DNA of 64,000 nt from CAZMGB01 sp964565775 (GTDB lineage Bacteria; Chloroflexota; Dehalococcoidia; DSTF01; JALHUB01): the NCBI GenBank assembly GCA_964565775.1, contig CAZMGB010000008.1, forward strand, positions 79,673-143,672, written 5' to 3'. This document shows, in pieces, positions 49,659 to 58,083 of the stretch (position 1 is its first letter; every line of letters begins with the position of its first letter). The notes below the pieces were generated by a model. It was not told the origin of the DNA and searched no databases. It worked only from the letters and a program-made list of their open reading frames with translations. Made by a program: the position numbers and the translations under genes.

Positions 49659-52202
49659 ATGTGGCATCGAGCCGGGCTTGACAGGTTCCATATCGTGCTC
49701 TTGACCCTGCTGGGAGCGGCTCTCATCTGCCTCGCGGTATCAGTCTCCCTGCTTCAGCCGCTTCAGACTTCTGCCACCGACGGTCCCCAGATCGACAAGC
49801 CCATTCTGTCGGTTATCCACGGACGCCCGTCACTCGGTCAGCCAGTCAGCGAACCACTGGTGATCACTGGTCAGAATTTCGGTGATGCTGGTGGTTCAAG
49901 CGGTCTCAAGTTCACCTTTGGAGAACAGGAAGAGCCTGTTTCTGTACCCTCAGTCAATGTCCCACCCAATGACGCAATCGTGTTATGGACTCCCAATGAG
50001 ATTCGCGTCAAGGTGCCAGGCGAAGTGGCCACCGGAACGCTGCGGGTGATAGCTGGTGGGGAAGAGAGCGATCCGGTCGACTTCTTGGTCTATGAATATG
50101 ATTCGTTTGACATTCCTGACCAGCCGGGTTCCGGTGGCTACGGCTTAGCTTTGGCTGTGGCCCCGGACGGCAAGGTCTGGCTGAATCGAGAGTATCATGC
50201 CTATCTTCAGGTCTTCGATCCCGCGAGTTCACAGTTTGACATCTTTCCCGACCCCGACCCTGAGATCTCTCCTTCCATCCCCCAGGGTGCAGAAGAGGGG
50301 ATATTTGCGGACTTCATGGTCATGGGCACGGACAAGCAGGTGCTCTGGAGCGGCTGGGGTGAAGACATTGAGATTGACTCTCAAGGAAATGTCTGGCTGA
50401 CCCAGGGCGGCGGGTACCTCTACCCCGGGAAAGATGTGGTTGCGTGCCCCTTCGCCTGTGGCGAGCCGGGCCACCCATCGTGCCAAGCGTGTGGCTACTA
50501 CAACACCAGTCGGGTCATCAAATACGATCCTGTAGAGGAAGAATTCTCCTGTATCAATTCTCCCCTTGACAACTCCCAGGTCCTCGGGGTCCTCATCAAT
50601 GAGACGGGAACGGGGAGCCCCAATGGCGAGCCCATGGTTTGGTACACAGAGGGCAATGGCCAGGCAATGGTCGGGATCAAGTTGAGCAGCGTGAGTACAC
50701 TCGACAACTGCTATTTCGATCCCTACGCTCAGCCGCCTCAGCCGCGTGATTCATTATGTGGGGACCAGCTGGGCGATGACTGCCACTGGCGTCTGGCTTT
50801 GCCCGAGCAAACAGATCCACTACCCAGCGGCATACCTAATCACATGGAACTCGATGACGAGGGTAACATCTGGTTCACCCAGCTCTTTGGGGGAGCGATC
50901 CAGGAAGGCGACCCCCCGGTGGTGGTGGGCGTGCCGCAGGCGGTAGGACGGCTCACGCCGGAAAGCGGCGACATCATCTTCCTGCCCTTGCCGGCCCCGT
51001 TCCTCCCTGACGTTCGCAACGGCGCCTGGGACCTTCGCGTTGACAACAGCAACCATGTTGTTTGGGTGACGGAATTCTATGATGCCGCCATCAGTCGCAT
51101 CGACCCCGGACTGATGGTGGGCAACGACTGTGAGAATCTGAATCCTGAAGGTCTGAATCCTTGTATCGAGGAGATGTTCGTCGACCAGAACGAGACCGGA
51201 GATGCCGTGATTCACGTTGTGCATATCGCGCCGGATGGGAAGGCTTGGTTTGGGGTGGGGAAGAACAGACAGACGGTTGGGGATCGCGAGATCCGCACTG
51301 TTGGTGAACTCGGTTTCATCGATCCTGCCCGCGAAGACACCGCCGTTACCCTTCCCCTATTGAGGTCCGAATATCACGACGAGGAAGGCGCGTTTGTAAT
51401 CGACAAAGACGGCATCGGCGATATTGCTGGAGTTGTGGTTCGTCCCGGGGACGATGACAGCTATGACATCTATTTCGTGGAGACTATCGAAGAGCAGCTC
51501 GGTCGCTTGCGTCTAGTCTTTGACACTGACGGTGATGGAGTCTTTGATGCAACCGACAACTGCCCACTGGTCTCCAACCCCGGCCAGGAGAACACAGACA
51601 GCGCCGGCATACCCAACGGCGCGGATATCGTGGGAGACTTCCGCGCCAACCCCGACAAGGATCCTCTGGGCGACGCCTGTGACACCGACCGGGACAACGA
51701 CGGCCCAGACGCGGGCGATGACCTGTACACGGACACAGAGGAGGCCACAGGCTGCGGCTTCGGCCCCACAGACCCGCTCAAGAAGGACTCCGACTCCGAC
51801 GGCGCCATCGACGGCTACGAGTGCAAGGTGGGCACCGACCCCAATAACCCCGCCGACAGGCTCATCTGCACCGACCTCACCGACACGGACGGCGACGGCA
51901 TCAGCGACTGCGTAGAGGAACTCGGCTACGGAACCTCGCCCCTCAGCACCGACACCGACGGCGACAGCTCGGGCAACGATGGCTGTCAGGACGACAAGCA
52001 GATCGTCGACGTCAACGGCGACGGCCAGGCCAACTTCCTCGATGTGACGGCTGTGGCCAGGATAGCCTTTGCGCCCGGCCCCTTCGACCCCGTTTCTGTG
52101 GCCGTGGCGGACATCGATAAGAACGGCTTCAACAACGTCCTGGACGTGCAAAAGGCGGCGTTGAACTCGACGCTGGTGGAGCCGCACGACCCCTGCGGCT
52201 AG
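49659..52202 (+). CDS. Large secreted protein: TIG-like domain, beta-propeller, TSP3 repeats, dockerin
   Basis: 847 residues from the ATG at 49659 after AGGAGG. Signal anchor FHIVLLTLLGAALICLAVSV. Then an IPT/TIG-like Ig domain (PILSVIHGRPSLGQPVSEPL ... ITGQNFGDAG). Then a Vgb-like propeller with repeats such as DSQGNVWLTQGGGYL, DEGNIWFTQLFGG and PDGKAWFGVGK. Calcium-binding thrombospondin type 3 repeats (DTDGDGVFDATDNCP, DSDSDGAIDGYECKVGTD, DTDGDGISDCVEELGYGTSP) and two dockerin-like halves (DVNGDGQANFLDVTAVARI, DIDKNGFNNVLDVQKAAL) end it. The N-terminal two thirds is visibly less GC-rich than the 3' end and neighbours. Confidence 0.88.
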   Translation: MWHRAGLDRFHIVLLTLLGAALICLAVSVSLLQPLQTSATDGPQIDKPILSVIHGRPSLGQPVSEPLVITGQNFGDAGGSSGLKFTFGEQEEPVSVPSVNVPPNDAIVLWTPNEIRVKVPGEVATGTLRVIAGGEESDPVDFLVYEYDSFDIPDQPGSGGYGLALAVAPDGKVWLNREYHAYLQVFDPASSQFDIFPDPDPEISPSIPQGAEEGIFADFMVMGTDKQVLWSGWGEDIEIDSQGNVWLTQGGGYLYPGKDVVACPFACGEPGHPSCQACGYYNTSRVIKYDPVEEEFSCINSPLDNSQVLGVLINETGTGSPNGEPMVWYTEGNGQAMVGIKLSSVSTLDNCYFDPYAQPPQPRDSLCGDQLGDDCHWRLALPEQTDPLPSGIPNHMELDDEGNIWFTQLFGGAIQEGDPPVVVGVPQAVGRLTPESGDIIFLPLPAPFLPDVRNGAWDLRVDNSNHVVWVTEFYDAAISRIDPGLMVGNDCENLNPEGLNPCIEEMFVDQNETGDAVIHVVHIAPDGKAWFGVGKNRQTVGDREIRTVGELGFIDPAREDTAVTLPLLRSEYHDEEGAFVIDKDGIGDIAGVVVRPGDDDSYDIYFVETIEEQLGRLRLVFDTDGDGVFDATDNCPLVSNPGQENTDSAGIPNGADIVGDFRANPDKDPLGDACDTDRDNDGPDAGDDLYTDTEEATGCGFGPTDPLKKDSDSDGAIDGYECKVGTDPNNPADRLICTDLTDTDGDGISDCVEELGYGTSPLSTDTDGDSSGNDGCQDDKQIVDVNGDGQANFLDVTAVARIAFAPGPFDPVSVAVADIDKNGFNNVLDVQKAALNSTLVEPHDPCG

Positions 52203-52290
52203 CCTCACCCCCGCCTCATAGAGGTGTGACCCGAAGGGTCGGGGTGGGGGTCTCGACCGCGTTGTCGAGGTCCTACGCAGCGCCGTGACC
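52203..52290. repeat. Third copy of the composite repeat
   Basis: CCTCACCCCCGCC ... GGGTCGGGGTGGGGG (52203-52250) followed by CTCGACCGCGTTGTCGAGGT (52252 on), which reads LDRVVEVLRSAV. This resembles the aminotransferase tail 4 kb upstream. Confidence 0.6.
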
Positions 52291-52314
52291 TTCCCGGCCC
52301 CAGCCTGCTATACT
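52285..52314 (+). promoter_or_regulatory. Probable yceD-rpmF promoter
   Basis: GTGACC (52285-52290), 18-bp spacer, TATACT (52309-52314), 22 bp before the yceD start. Confidence 0.45.
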
Positions 52315-52336
52315 GGGTTTTCGGGAGGGAGAAGGC

Positions 52337-52864
52337 ATGCGCTTCGACGTTTCCGGGCTCCTCCGGCGGCCGATCGGCGCCACTGTTAGCTATCAGATCG
52401 ACGAGAAGGACGTCGTCGTCTCCGACGACGGCGCTCGAGAGGCCGTGGCCGGCACCGCAACGCTGCTGCGAACGAAGGACGGCATCCTCGTCACGGCCGA
52501 CCTCGTTCTCTCCGGACGCGGAACATGCAGCCGCTGTCTCGCCGACCTGGACCTGCGCCTTGACCTCCGCATGGAAGAGGAGTTCTTGCCGCAGGTGGAC
52601 GTCGACAGCGGCGCCGCGCTGCCTCCCCCGGAGGAGCCGGGGGCCTTCCTTATCGACGCCGACCAGATCCTGGACCTGACCGAGGCCGTTCGCCAGTACC
52701 GCATGATTGCGCTGCCCATGCAGCCGCTCTGCCGCGTCGACTGCGCCGGCATATGCCCCCACTGCGGGCAGGACCTCAACCAGGGCGCCTGCTCTTGCCC
52801 GCGAGAGACGCCGGACGCCCGCTGGGCGACCCTGGCGGAGATCGCCAAAGAGCCACATGGCTAA
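52337..52864 (+). CDS. yceD: YceD/DUF177-family protein
   Basis: 175 residues. Two Cys pairs: GRGTCSRCLADLDLRLDL and CRVDCAGICPHCGQDLNQGACSC, the second a zinc-ribbon-like set. The family assists 23S rRNA accumulation and is nearly always next to rpmF, as here. Confidence 0.9.
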   Translation: MRFDVSGLLRRPIGATVSYQIDEKDVVVSDDGAREAVAGTATLLRTKDGILVTADLVLSGRGTCSRCLADLDLRLDLRMEEEFLPQVDVDSGAALPPPEEPGAFLIDADQILDLTEAVRQYRMIALPMQPLCRVDCAGICPHCGQDLNQGACSCPRETPDARWATLAEIAKEPHG

Positions 52865-52885
52865 CGCTGAAGGAGACGAGTAGAC

Positions 52886-53083
52886 GTGCCACCTCTGCCC
52901 AAGCGCAAGTACCCCAAGTCCCGCCAGGGCAAGCGACGCAGCCACATTGGGCTGCGACTACCGCAGTTGACGGAGTGTCCGCAGTGCCACAACCTGCGCC
53001 GGCCTCATCATCCCTGCCCGGTCTGTGGCCAATACCGGGGCCGCGACGCCATCGAGGTGCGGGGCCCCACCCTCCCCGAGTGA
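52886..53083 (+). CDS. rpmF: 50S ribosomal protein L32
   Basis: 65 residues from a GTG. PPLPKRKYPKSRQGKRRSH is the basic N-terminus, and CPQCHNLRRPHHPCPVCG is the four-Cys zinc ribbon (the C+ form). Upstream AAGGAGACGAG is the ribosome site. Confidence 0.95.
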   Translation: MPPLPKRKYPKSRQGKRRSHIGLRLPQLTECPQCHNLRRPHHPCPVCGQYRGRDAIEVRGPTLPE

Positions 53084-53122
53084 CCGCCGGGCACACACGC
53101 CCTCCGGGACGCACCCAGAGTC

Positions 53123-54082
53123 GTGGCGGCCACCGGCCCAGGGGGCACCGTGGGTAGCGTCGCCTGGATCTTCCCCGGACAGGGCTCCCAGCAGGTGGGC
53201 GCCGGACGTGACCTCTATGAGACGTCTCCGGCCGCCCGCCGGGTCTTCGATGAGGCCGACGCCGCCCTCGGCTTTCCCCTCTCCAGACTCTGCTTCGACG
53301 GCCCCGAGGACACGCTGCGCCAGACGAACAACGCCCAGCCCGCAATCATGGCCGTGAGCCTGGCCTGCCTCGAAGCCGCCCGCGAAGCCGGCCTCCTCTC
53401 CCGGCTCCGGCCCGCCATCGCCGCCGGCCATAGCTTGGGCGAGTACACCGCCCTTGTGGCCGCAGGCGCCCTCGAAGCCGACGACGGCCTGCGCCTCGTG
53501 CGCGAACGCGGCCGTCTCATGCAGGAAGCGGGCGAGGCCAGCCCCGGCACCATGGCCGCCGTCCTCGGCCTCGATTCGGCAACGGTGGAGGCGATCTGTC
53601 ATGAAGCCGGAGCCGAGCTCTGCAACGTGAACGCGCCCGGCCAGACCGTGATCGGAGGCGGCGCATCGAGCGTCGATGCCGCCCTGGAACTGGCGAAAAG
53701 CCGCGGTGCCCGCAAGGCGATGCTACTCAACGTCAGCGGCGCCTTCCACACCTCCCTGATGCGGCCCGCCGTCGAAGACATGGCGCGCGCCCTCGACGCC
53801 GCCACCTTCCGCGACCCCGACACGCCTGTCATCGCCAACGGCACGGGGCTGCCCCTGACCAACGCCGCGGCCATAAGAGAGGAGCTGGTGTACCAGCTTA
53901 CGCATCCGGTGTTGTGGCAGCCGTCGGTGGAGGAGATGGCGCGGGCCGGCGTCTCCACCTTTGTCGAGATCGGACCCGGGCGAGTGCTGACGGGGCTGGT
54001 GAAGCGCATCGCTCCCGGAGCGGAGCTGATCAATATCGACGGTGCCGCCGCCATCGCCGCCCGGCGCCAGGAGGGCATCTGA
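53123..54082 (+). CDS. fabD: Malonyl-CoA-ACP transacylase
   Basis: 319 residues; GTG start at 53123, possibly the later GTG at 53150. FPGQGSQQVGAGRDLYE, nucleophile Ser in AAGHSLGEYTALVAAGAL, GAFHTSLMRPAVEDM with the catalytic His. Loads malonyl onto ACP. The usual plsX, fabH, fabG and acpP neighbours are absent. Confidence 0.95.
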   Translation: MAATGPGGTVGSVAWIFPGQGSQQVGAGRDLYETSPAARRVFDEADAALGFPLSRLCFDGPEDTLRQTNNAQPAIMAVSLACLEAAREAGLLSRLRPAIAAGHSLGEYTALVAAGALEADDGLRLVRERGRLMQEAGEASPGTMAAVLGLDSATVEAICHEAGAELCNVNAPGQTVIGGGASSVDAALELAKSRGARKAMLLNVSGAFHTSLMRPAVEDMARALDAATFRDPDTPVIANGTGLPLTNAAAIREELVYQLTHPVLWQPSVEEMARAGVSTFVEIGPGRVLTGLVKRIAPGAELINIDGAAAIAARRQEGI

Positions 54083-54192
54083 CCAAACACACAGACAGAC
54101 AAGCAAACGGACCGTCGTTTGCCTGCCATGTTCCCCTGTTTGCCTGTTTGCACGTTCGCTCGTTTGCCCGTTTGCTTGTTTGATTGTCTGCC
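54083..54192. repeat. Degenerate 8-bp tandem repeat
   Basis: From about 54134 units such as GCCTGTTT, GCACGTTC, GCTCGTTT, GCCCGTTT, GCTTGTTT and GATTGTCT follow each other with period 8. The left flank (CAGACAGACAAGCAAACGG) is an inverted complement of the right end, so the whole could fold on itself. No gene. Confidence 0.75.
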
Positions 54193-54230
54193 CCGACGTA
54201 GAATAGCGCCACCCTTTGGACGGGCCGACA

Positions 54231-54740
54231 ATGACCGATACCAGAGCACTTGAGGTGCAGGACATCCTCCATCGCGCCGGCCGCAGCCGGCAGGCGCTCG
54301 TTTCCGCCCTGCAGAGGGTGCCGGACAGCGACTTCGTGCGGGAGCCGCCGGGCGAATGGGGCGCCGCCCGCATCCTCCGTCACGTCGTCTTCGTCGAGTG
54401 GTACTGGACGCTGCTCGTCGAGACGTTGCGACGGACCGCAGAGCAACAGTCGGAACTGCCGCCGGAGGTGCTCAATCGCCTCGCGGAGGAGGCGGGGCGC
54501 CAGGCGAACACCCCGGCGACGGAGCCAGCTCCTTTTCCCAGCCGACGTGAGGCGCTGCGTGCGCTGGGCGCCTCACGCAGCGCCCTCGAATCGGCTGTGA
54601 GGGCTCTGAAGGCAGCCGATTTCCAGCGCAGCTTCTCACTCCCACGTAGCGGCGTCCTGCCTCTGCGCTTCGCCATCGAGCACGTCATCGAGCACGATTG
54701 GGATCACGCTGTGCAGATCACCGCCCTCTCTTCCCCATAG
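54231..54740 (+). CDS. DinB-family protein
   Basis: 169 residues from the ATG at 54231. Helical bundle with candidate metal His in ILRHVVFVEWYW and in FAIEHVIEHDWDHAVQI. Function unknown; the same superfamily as the protein at 7820. Confidence 0.78.
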   Translation: MTDTRALEVQDILHRAGRSRQALVSALQRVPDSDFVREPPGEWGAARILRHVVFVEWYWTLLVETLRRTAEQQSELPPEVLNRLAEEAGRQANTPATEPAPFPSRREALRALGASRSALESAVRALKAADFQRSFSLPRSGVLPLRFAIEHVIEHDWDHAVQITALSSP

Positions 54741-54750
54741 GAGGCACACC

Positions 54751-56064
54751 ATGGCCAACGACCGGCCCGCCGTCAACTGGGACGAAGTCACCGAGGAAGC
54801 CACCAACATCCTGTCTCACTACATCGCCGTCGATACCAGCAATCCCCCCGGCCGGGAAGCGCTCGCCGCTTCCTTCCTGGCCGACATCCTGCGGCGAGAG
54901 GGCATCGAGTCGCACATCCTGGATGCCGGCGAGGGGCGGGCAAGCCTCTCAGCCCGGCTGCCCGGCGACGGCAGCAAGGGGACCCTCATCCTCCTCAACC
55001 ACACCGACGTCGTGCCCGTTGAGGCCGCCTACTGGCAGGAGGAGCCGTTCGGGGGTGTGGTGAAGGACGGACTCATCTGGGGCCGCGGCGCCCTCGACAT
55101 GAAGGGCATGGGCGTCATGGAGCTCATGTCGTTCCTGCTCTGCAAGCGCCTGCGCCTCCCCCTGAAACGCGATGTCGTCTTCCTGGCGGTCGCGGACGAA
55201 GAGGTCGGCGGCCTCGCTGGCATCGACTGGCTGGAGAAGAACCACCCGGAGACTCTGGAAGCGGAATACGTCATCAACGAGGGGGGCTACGGCTTCACAG
55301 AGTTCCTCGGCGTCCAGCGGCCCGTCTATAGCTGTGCCATCGGCGAGAAGGGGCCCCTGTGGCTCCAGCTCAAGGTGGAAGGGGCGGCCGGGCACGGCTC
55401 CTTGCCCCACGCCGACAACTGCGTCGACCGCCTGGTGCGCGCCCTCTACAAGATCCAGCAGTGGAAGAGGCCCATCACCGTCATCCCCGAGCTGGAGCCG
55501 CTGCTCCAGCGACTGCACGAGGAGGGCTACCTGGCCGATGAGCCGACGCCGGCCAGCCTGGGCCAGCTCGCCGCGACGAACCTCATCATCAACGCCATGC
55601 TCACCAACACCATCTCAAACACCGTTCTTCAGGCCGGCATCAAGCACAACGTAATCCCCTCCACGGCCCAGGCCAACCTCGACTGCCGGCTCCTGCCGGG
55701 CCAGTCGCCCGAAGAGTTCACCGCGCAGGTGCGGGAGGTGATCGACGACCCGAAGGTAGAGGTGCAGCAAGTGTATCAGTCCACCACGCCTGCATCCCCC
55801 GTGCAGACAGAGCTGTTCGACATCGTCGAGGATGTCGTGCGCGAGAGCCGCGAGGAAGCGCTGGTGCTGCCCATCATCGCGCCCGGCTTTACCGACTCGC
55901 GTGTCTTTCGCGCTCGGGGAATCGTGGCCTACGGCTTCATGCCCCTTCTTCTGGGACTACAGGACGCCGCCACCGTCCACGGCCACAACGAGCGCATCTC
56001 GATCGAGAACCTGCGGGCCGGTACACAGATCCTCTTCGAGACGACGCGCCGGTTGTGCACCTAA
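54751..56064 (+). CDS. M20-family metallopeptidase
   Basis: 437 residues after GGAGGC. Metal and catalytic motifs: LILLNHTDVVPVE (His and Asp), WGRGALDMKGMGVMELM (bridging Asp), VFLAVADEEVGGLAGIDWL (Glu-Glu) and AAGHGSLPHADNCVDRLV in the dimerisation domain. Near the C-terminus GRG-like SRVFRARGIVAYGF and VHGHNERISIENL carry the last His. Cytosolic; removes acyl groups or amino acids from small peptides. Confidence 0.93.
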   Translation: MANDRPAVNWDEVTEEATNILSHYIAVDTSNPPGREALAASFLADILRREGIESHILDAGEGRASLSARLPGDGSKGTLILLNHTDVVPVEAAYWQEEPFGGVVKDGLIWGRGALDMKGMGVMELMSFLLCKRLRLPLKRDVVFLAVADEEVGGLAGIDWLEKNHPETLEAEYVINEGGYGFTEFLGVQRPVYSCAIGEKGPLWLQLKVEGAAGHGSLPHADNCVDRLVRALYKIQQWKRPITVIPELEPLLQRLHEEGYLADEPTPASLGQLAATNLIINAMLTNTISNTVLQAGIKHNVIPSTAQANLDCRLLPGQSPEEFTAQVREVIDDPKVEVQQVYQSTTPASPVQTELFDIVEDVVRESREEALVLPIIAPGFTDSRVFRARGIVAYGFMPLLLGLQDAATVHGHNERISIENLRAGTQILFETTRRLCT

Positions 56065-56203
56065 GTAGGGAATCCCGATCAGGCCCCGGGCAAAGGGCTC
56101 GCGCCCGTCTTGCGGCGGGGCTCTGGACAGCTTTCCGGGACGGCAGTAACATGACGCCTGACGTGCCGTTCCAGATGTAGCCACAGGAAGCGAGGGTAGC
56201 GCC

Positions 56204-56953
56204 ATGAAGGCGGAAGACATCAAGGTCATCGGCATGATGGGCGGCGGAGTGATGGGCGGCGGCATCGCCCAGGTCTGCGCCCAAGCCGGCTATCGCGTAG
56301 TCCTGCGCGACCTGAACGACGAGCTTCTGGAGAAGGCCAAGTCTGGCATCATCGACGGCCGCTTCGGCCTGAAGCGGGGCGTCGAGCGGGAGAAGATAAC
56401 CCAGGAGCAGATGGACCAGGCCCTCAAGAACATCTCTTACACCACTAAGGTTGAGGACCTGCGGGACGTGGACCTGCTCATCGAGGCCGTGCCCGAGGAC
56501 CTGGAGCTGAAGAAGAAGGTCTTCGCCGAGCTGGACGGCCTGGTCAAGACCGACGCCATCTTCGCCTCCAACAGCTCGGGCTTCGCCGTCGCCGATATGA
56601 ACAAGGCGGTCTCCCGCAAGGACCGCTTCATCGGGATGCACTGGTTCAGCCCCGTTCCCGTGATGCGCCTCATCGAGCTCATCCACGCCCCGGAGACGTC
56701 CGAGGAGACGATAGCCGCGCTGGAGGTGGTGGGTGATAAGGCGGGGAAGGTGACCATCCGGGTGAAGGACGCCCCCGGCCAGTACGGCTTCGTCGCCAAC
56801 CGCATCTACTTCGCGGCCGTGGCCGAGGCGCGAAAGGTGCTGGAGGAGGGCATCGCCAGCGACGAGGACATCAACAAGGCGATGATGTTCGGCTTCAACT
56901 GGCCCGTGGGCCCGCTCGCCATGATGGGCGGCGCCCGCCGCGGCTTCGCCTGA
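56204..56953 (+). CDS. 3-hydroxyacyl-CoA dehydrogenase, C-terminally short
   Basis: 249 residues. NAD motif GMMGGGVMGGGIAQVCAQAGY, catalytic VFASNSSG-like AIFASNSSGFAVADMN, FIGMHWFSPVPVMRLIELI (His of the His-Glu pair) and GFVANRIYFAAVAEA. The C-terminal domain ends at GPLAMMGGARRGFA, some 35 residues before typical members. In the next frame the DNA continues as FSFTQAQIRADLRDVPPG ... to a stop at 57114, so a frameshift or fusion scar is possible. Beta-oxidation or butanoate role. Confidence 0.85.
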   Translation: MKAEDIKVIGMMGGGVMGGGIAQVCAQAGYRVVLRDLNDELLEKAKSGIIDGRFGLKRGVEREKITQEQMDQALKNISYTTKVEDLRDVDLLIEAVPEDLELKKKVFAELDGLVKTDAIFASNSSGFAVADMNKAVSRKDRFIGMHWFSPVPVMRLIELIHAPETSEETIAALEVVGDKAGKVTIRVKDAPGQYGFVANRIYFAAVAEARKVLEEGIASDEDINKAMMFGFNWPVGPLAMMGGARRGFA

Positions 56954-57113
56954 GGCGCCGGTCCGCCGCGCCCCTCGCCTTCTCGTTCACGCAGGCACAG
57001 ATCAGGGCCGACCTCCGCGACGTGCCGCCCGGCTTCCTGACCGAGGGCCAGATGCGCGAGAAGCTGGAGAGCGCCGGACTCACCTATCAACCGGCCACTG
57101 GTGCTGCTCGCTA

Positions 57114-57155
57114 AGAAGGCCGGGGACCCCAAGAGGTCTCCGGCCTTCTCTTGTT
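57114..57155 (+). terminator. Intrinsic terminator
   Basis: AGAAGGCCGGGGACC / GGTCTCCGGCCTTCT form a stem with one mismatch and a CCAAGA loop, followed by CTTGTTG. Confidence 0.75.
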
Positions 57156-57197
57156 GCGCCTGTGAGAGCTAGATTCCGGAAAGTGACAGACCCTCTA

Positions 57198-57232
57198 TTG
57201 ACAGGGAAGGTGATAGCATATATGATATCACC
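57198..57232 (+). promoter_or_regulatory. Promoter and 24-bp palindromic operator of hicAB operon 3
   Basis: TTGACA (57198-57203), 17 bp, TATGAT (57221-57226). GGTGATAGCATATATGATAT + CACC (57209-57232) is a palindrome with one mismatched pair, covering spacer and -10. The ATG at 57233 is where transcription should start, so the message is leaderless. Confidence 0.82.
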
Positions 57233-57490
57233 ATGGAACCCGCGAGGCTACATCAGCGCGTGTCTGTCTTGCGGGCCCGCAAAGCCAATGTCCGGTTTCG
57301 TGAACTGCGATCCGTCCTACTGGCAGCCGGGAGGCATGAGCGTCGCGGAGGTCGCCATCAGTCTGTGTTCGTCAAGGCCGGTCGGCCCCCGATTGTCGTT
57401 CCTCACCACCCAGGGACGCTGAAGCCCACACTGGTGGAGCGGGTGCTGGACGAGGTAGAGATCGACATTGCCGAGGAGGAACAGCTGTGA
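57233..57490 (+). CDS. hicA: HicA-family toxin
   Basis: 85 residues. VRFRELRSVLLAAGRHERRGGRHQSVFVKAG is the HicA fold; GSH is changed to GRH but the His (residue 42) stays. PPIVVPHHPGTLKPTLVERVLDEVEI is the second block. It precedes hicB, the classical gene order, and overlaps it by 4 bp. Confidence 0.82.
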   Translation: MEPARLHQRVSVLRARKANVRFRELRSVLLAAGRHERRGGRHQSVFVKAGRPPIVVPHHPGTLKPTLVERVLDEVEIDIAEEEQL

Positions 57491-58083
57491 CGGCACAAGA
57501 GCTGAATCGGTACTTGTCTCAGCCCTACGCACGTGTGCTCGTTCCTGACCCAACGGGAGGCTATTTTGCCGAAGTTCTTGAGTTTCCGGGATGCTTCACT
57601 GAGGGCGACACGGCCGACGAAACCATGGCAAACCTTGACGAGGCCATGTTGGCCTGGATTGAGGCGACCCTGCAAGAAGGCCACCCAATCCCACCCCCGC
57701 AAGCCACCCAGGGGTATAGCGGACACGTGGCGTTGCGTTTACCGAAGTCGATTCACCGGGAGGCCGCGAGGCGCGCGCAGATCGAGGGAACGAGCCTCAA
57801 CCAGTACTTGGTGGCAGCAGTCGCTGCGCGCGTAGGTGCTGACGACCTTGTAGATCGGCTCGCGCAACGGTTTGTCTCACGTGTGTGGGAGCCACTCATG
57901 CGGACTACGGTGGTTCGACAGACTACCGTCGAGCACTTCAGGGAGACCGCAACGACGGTAGATCTGTCAAAGATCGTGGAGCAGCCGCCCGCAGAGCTGG
58001 GGGAGGCAGATACTAGCGGCACCGCGCCATTGCTGGCCAACCTCTTCTCAAGGACTACAAAGGAGAAGCTGCAGAATGCCTGA
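57487..58083 (+). CDS. hicB: HicB-family antitoxin with ribbon-helix-helix and long tail
   Basis: 198 residues. HicB core YARVLVPDPTGGYFAEVLEFPGCFTEGD, then a ribbon-helix-helix HVALRLPKSIHREAARRAQIEGTSLNQYLVAAVAARVG that should bind the palindrome at 57209. A further ~75-residue tail is not part of usual HicB and may bind the third protein. Stop overlaps the next start by 8 bp. Confidence 0.88.
   Translation: MTAQELNRYLSQPYARVLVPDPTGGYFAEVLEFPGCFTEGDTADETMANLDEAMLAWIEATLQEGHPIPPPQATQGYSGHVALRLPKSIHREAARRAQIEGTSLNQYLVAAVAARVGADDLVDRLAQRFVSRVWEPLMRTTVVRQTTVEHFRETATTVDLSKIVEQPPAELGEADTSGTAPLLANLFSRTTKEKLQNA

Noticed and set aside
57162..57422. 86-codon frame overlapping hicA
   Set aside because: Different frame from the HicA protein and it would start upstream of the promoter's -35 box.
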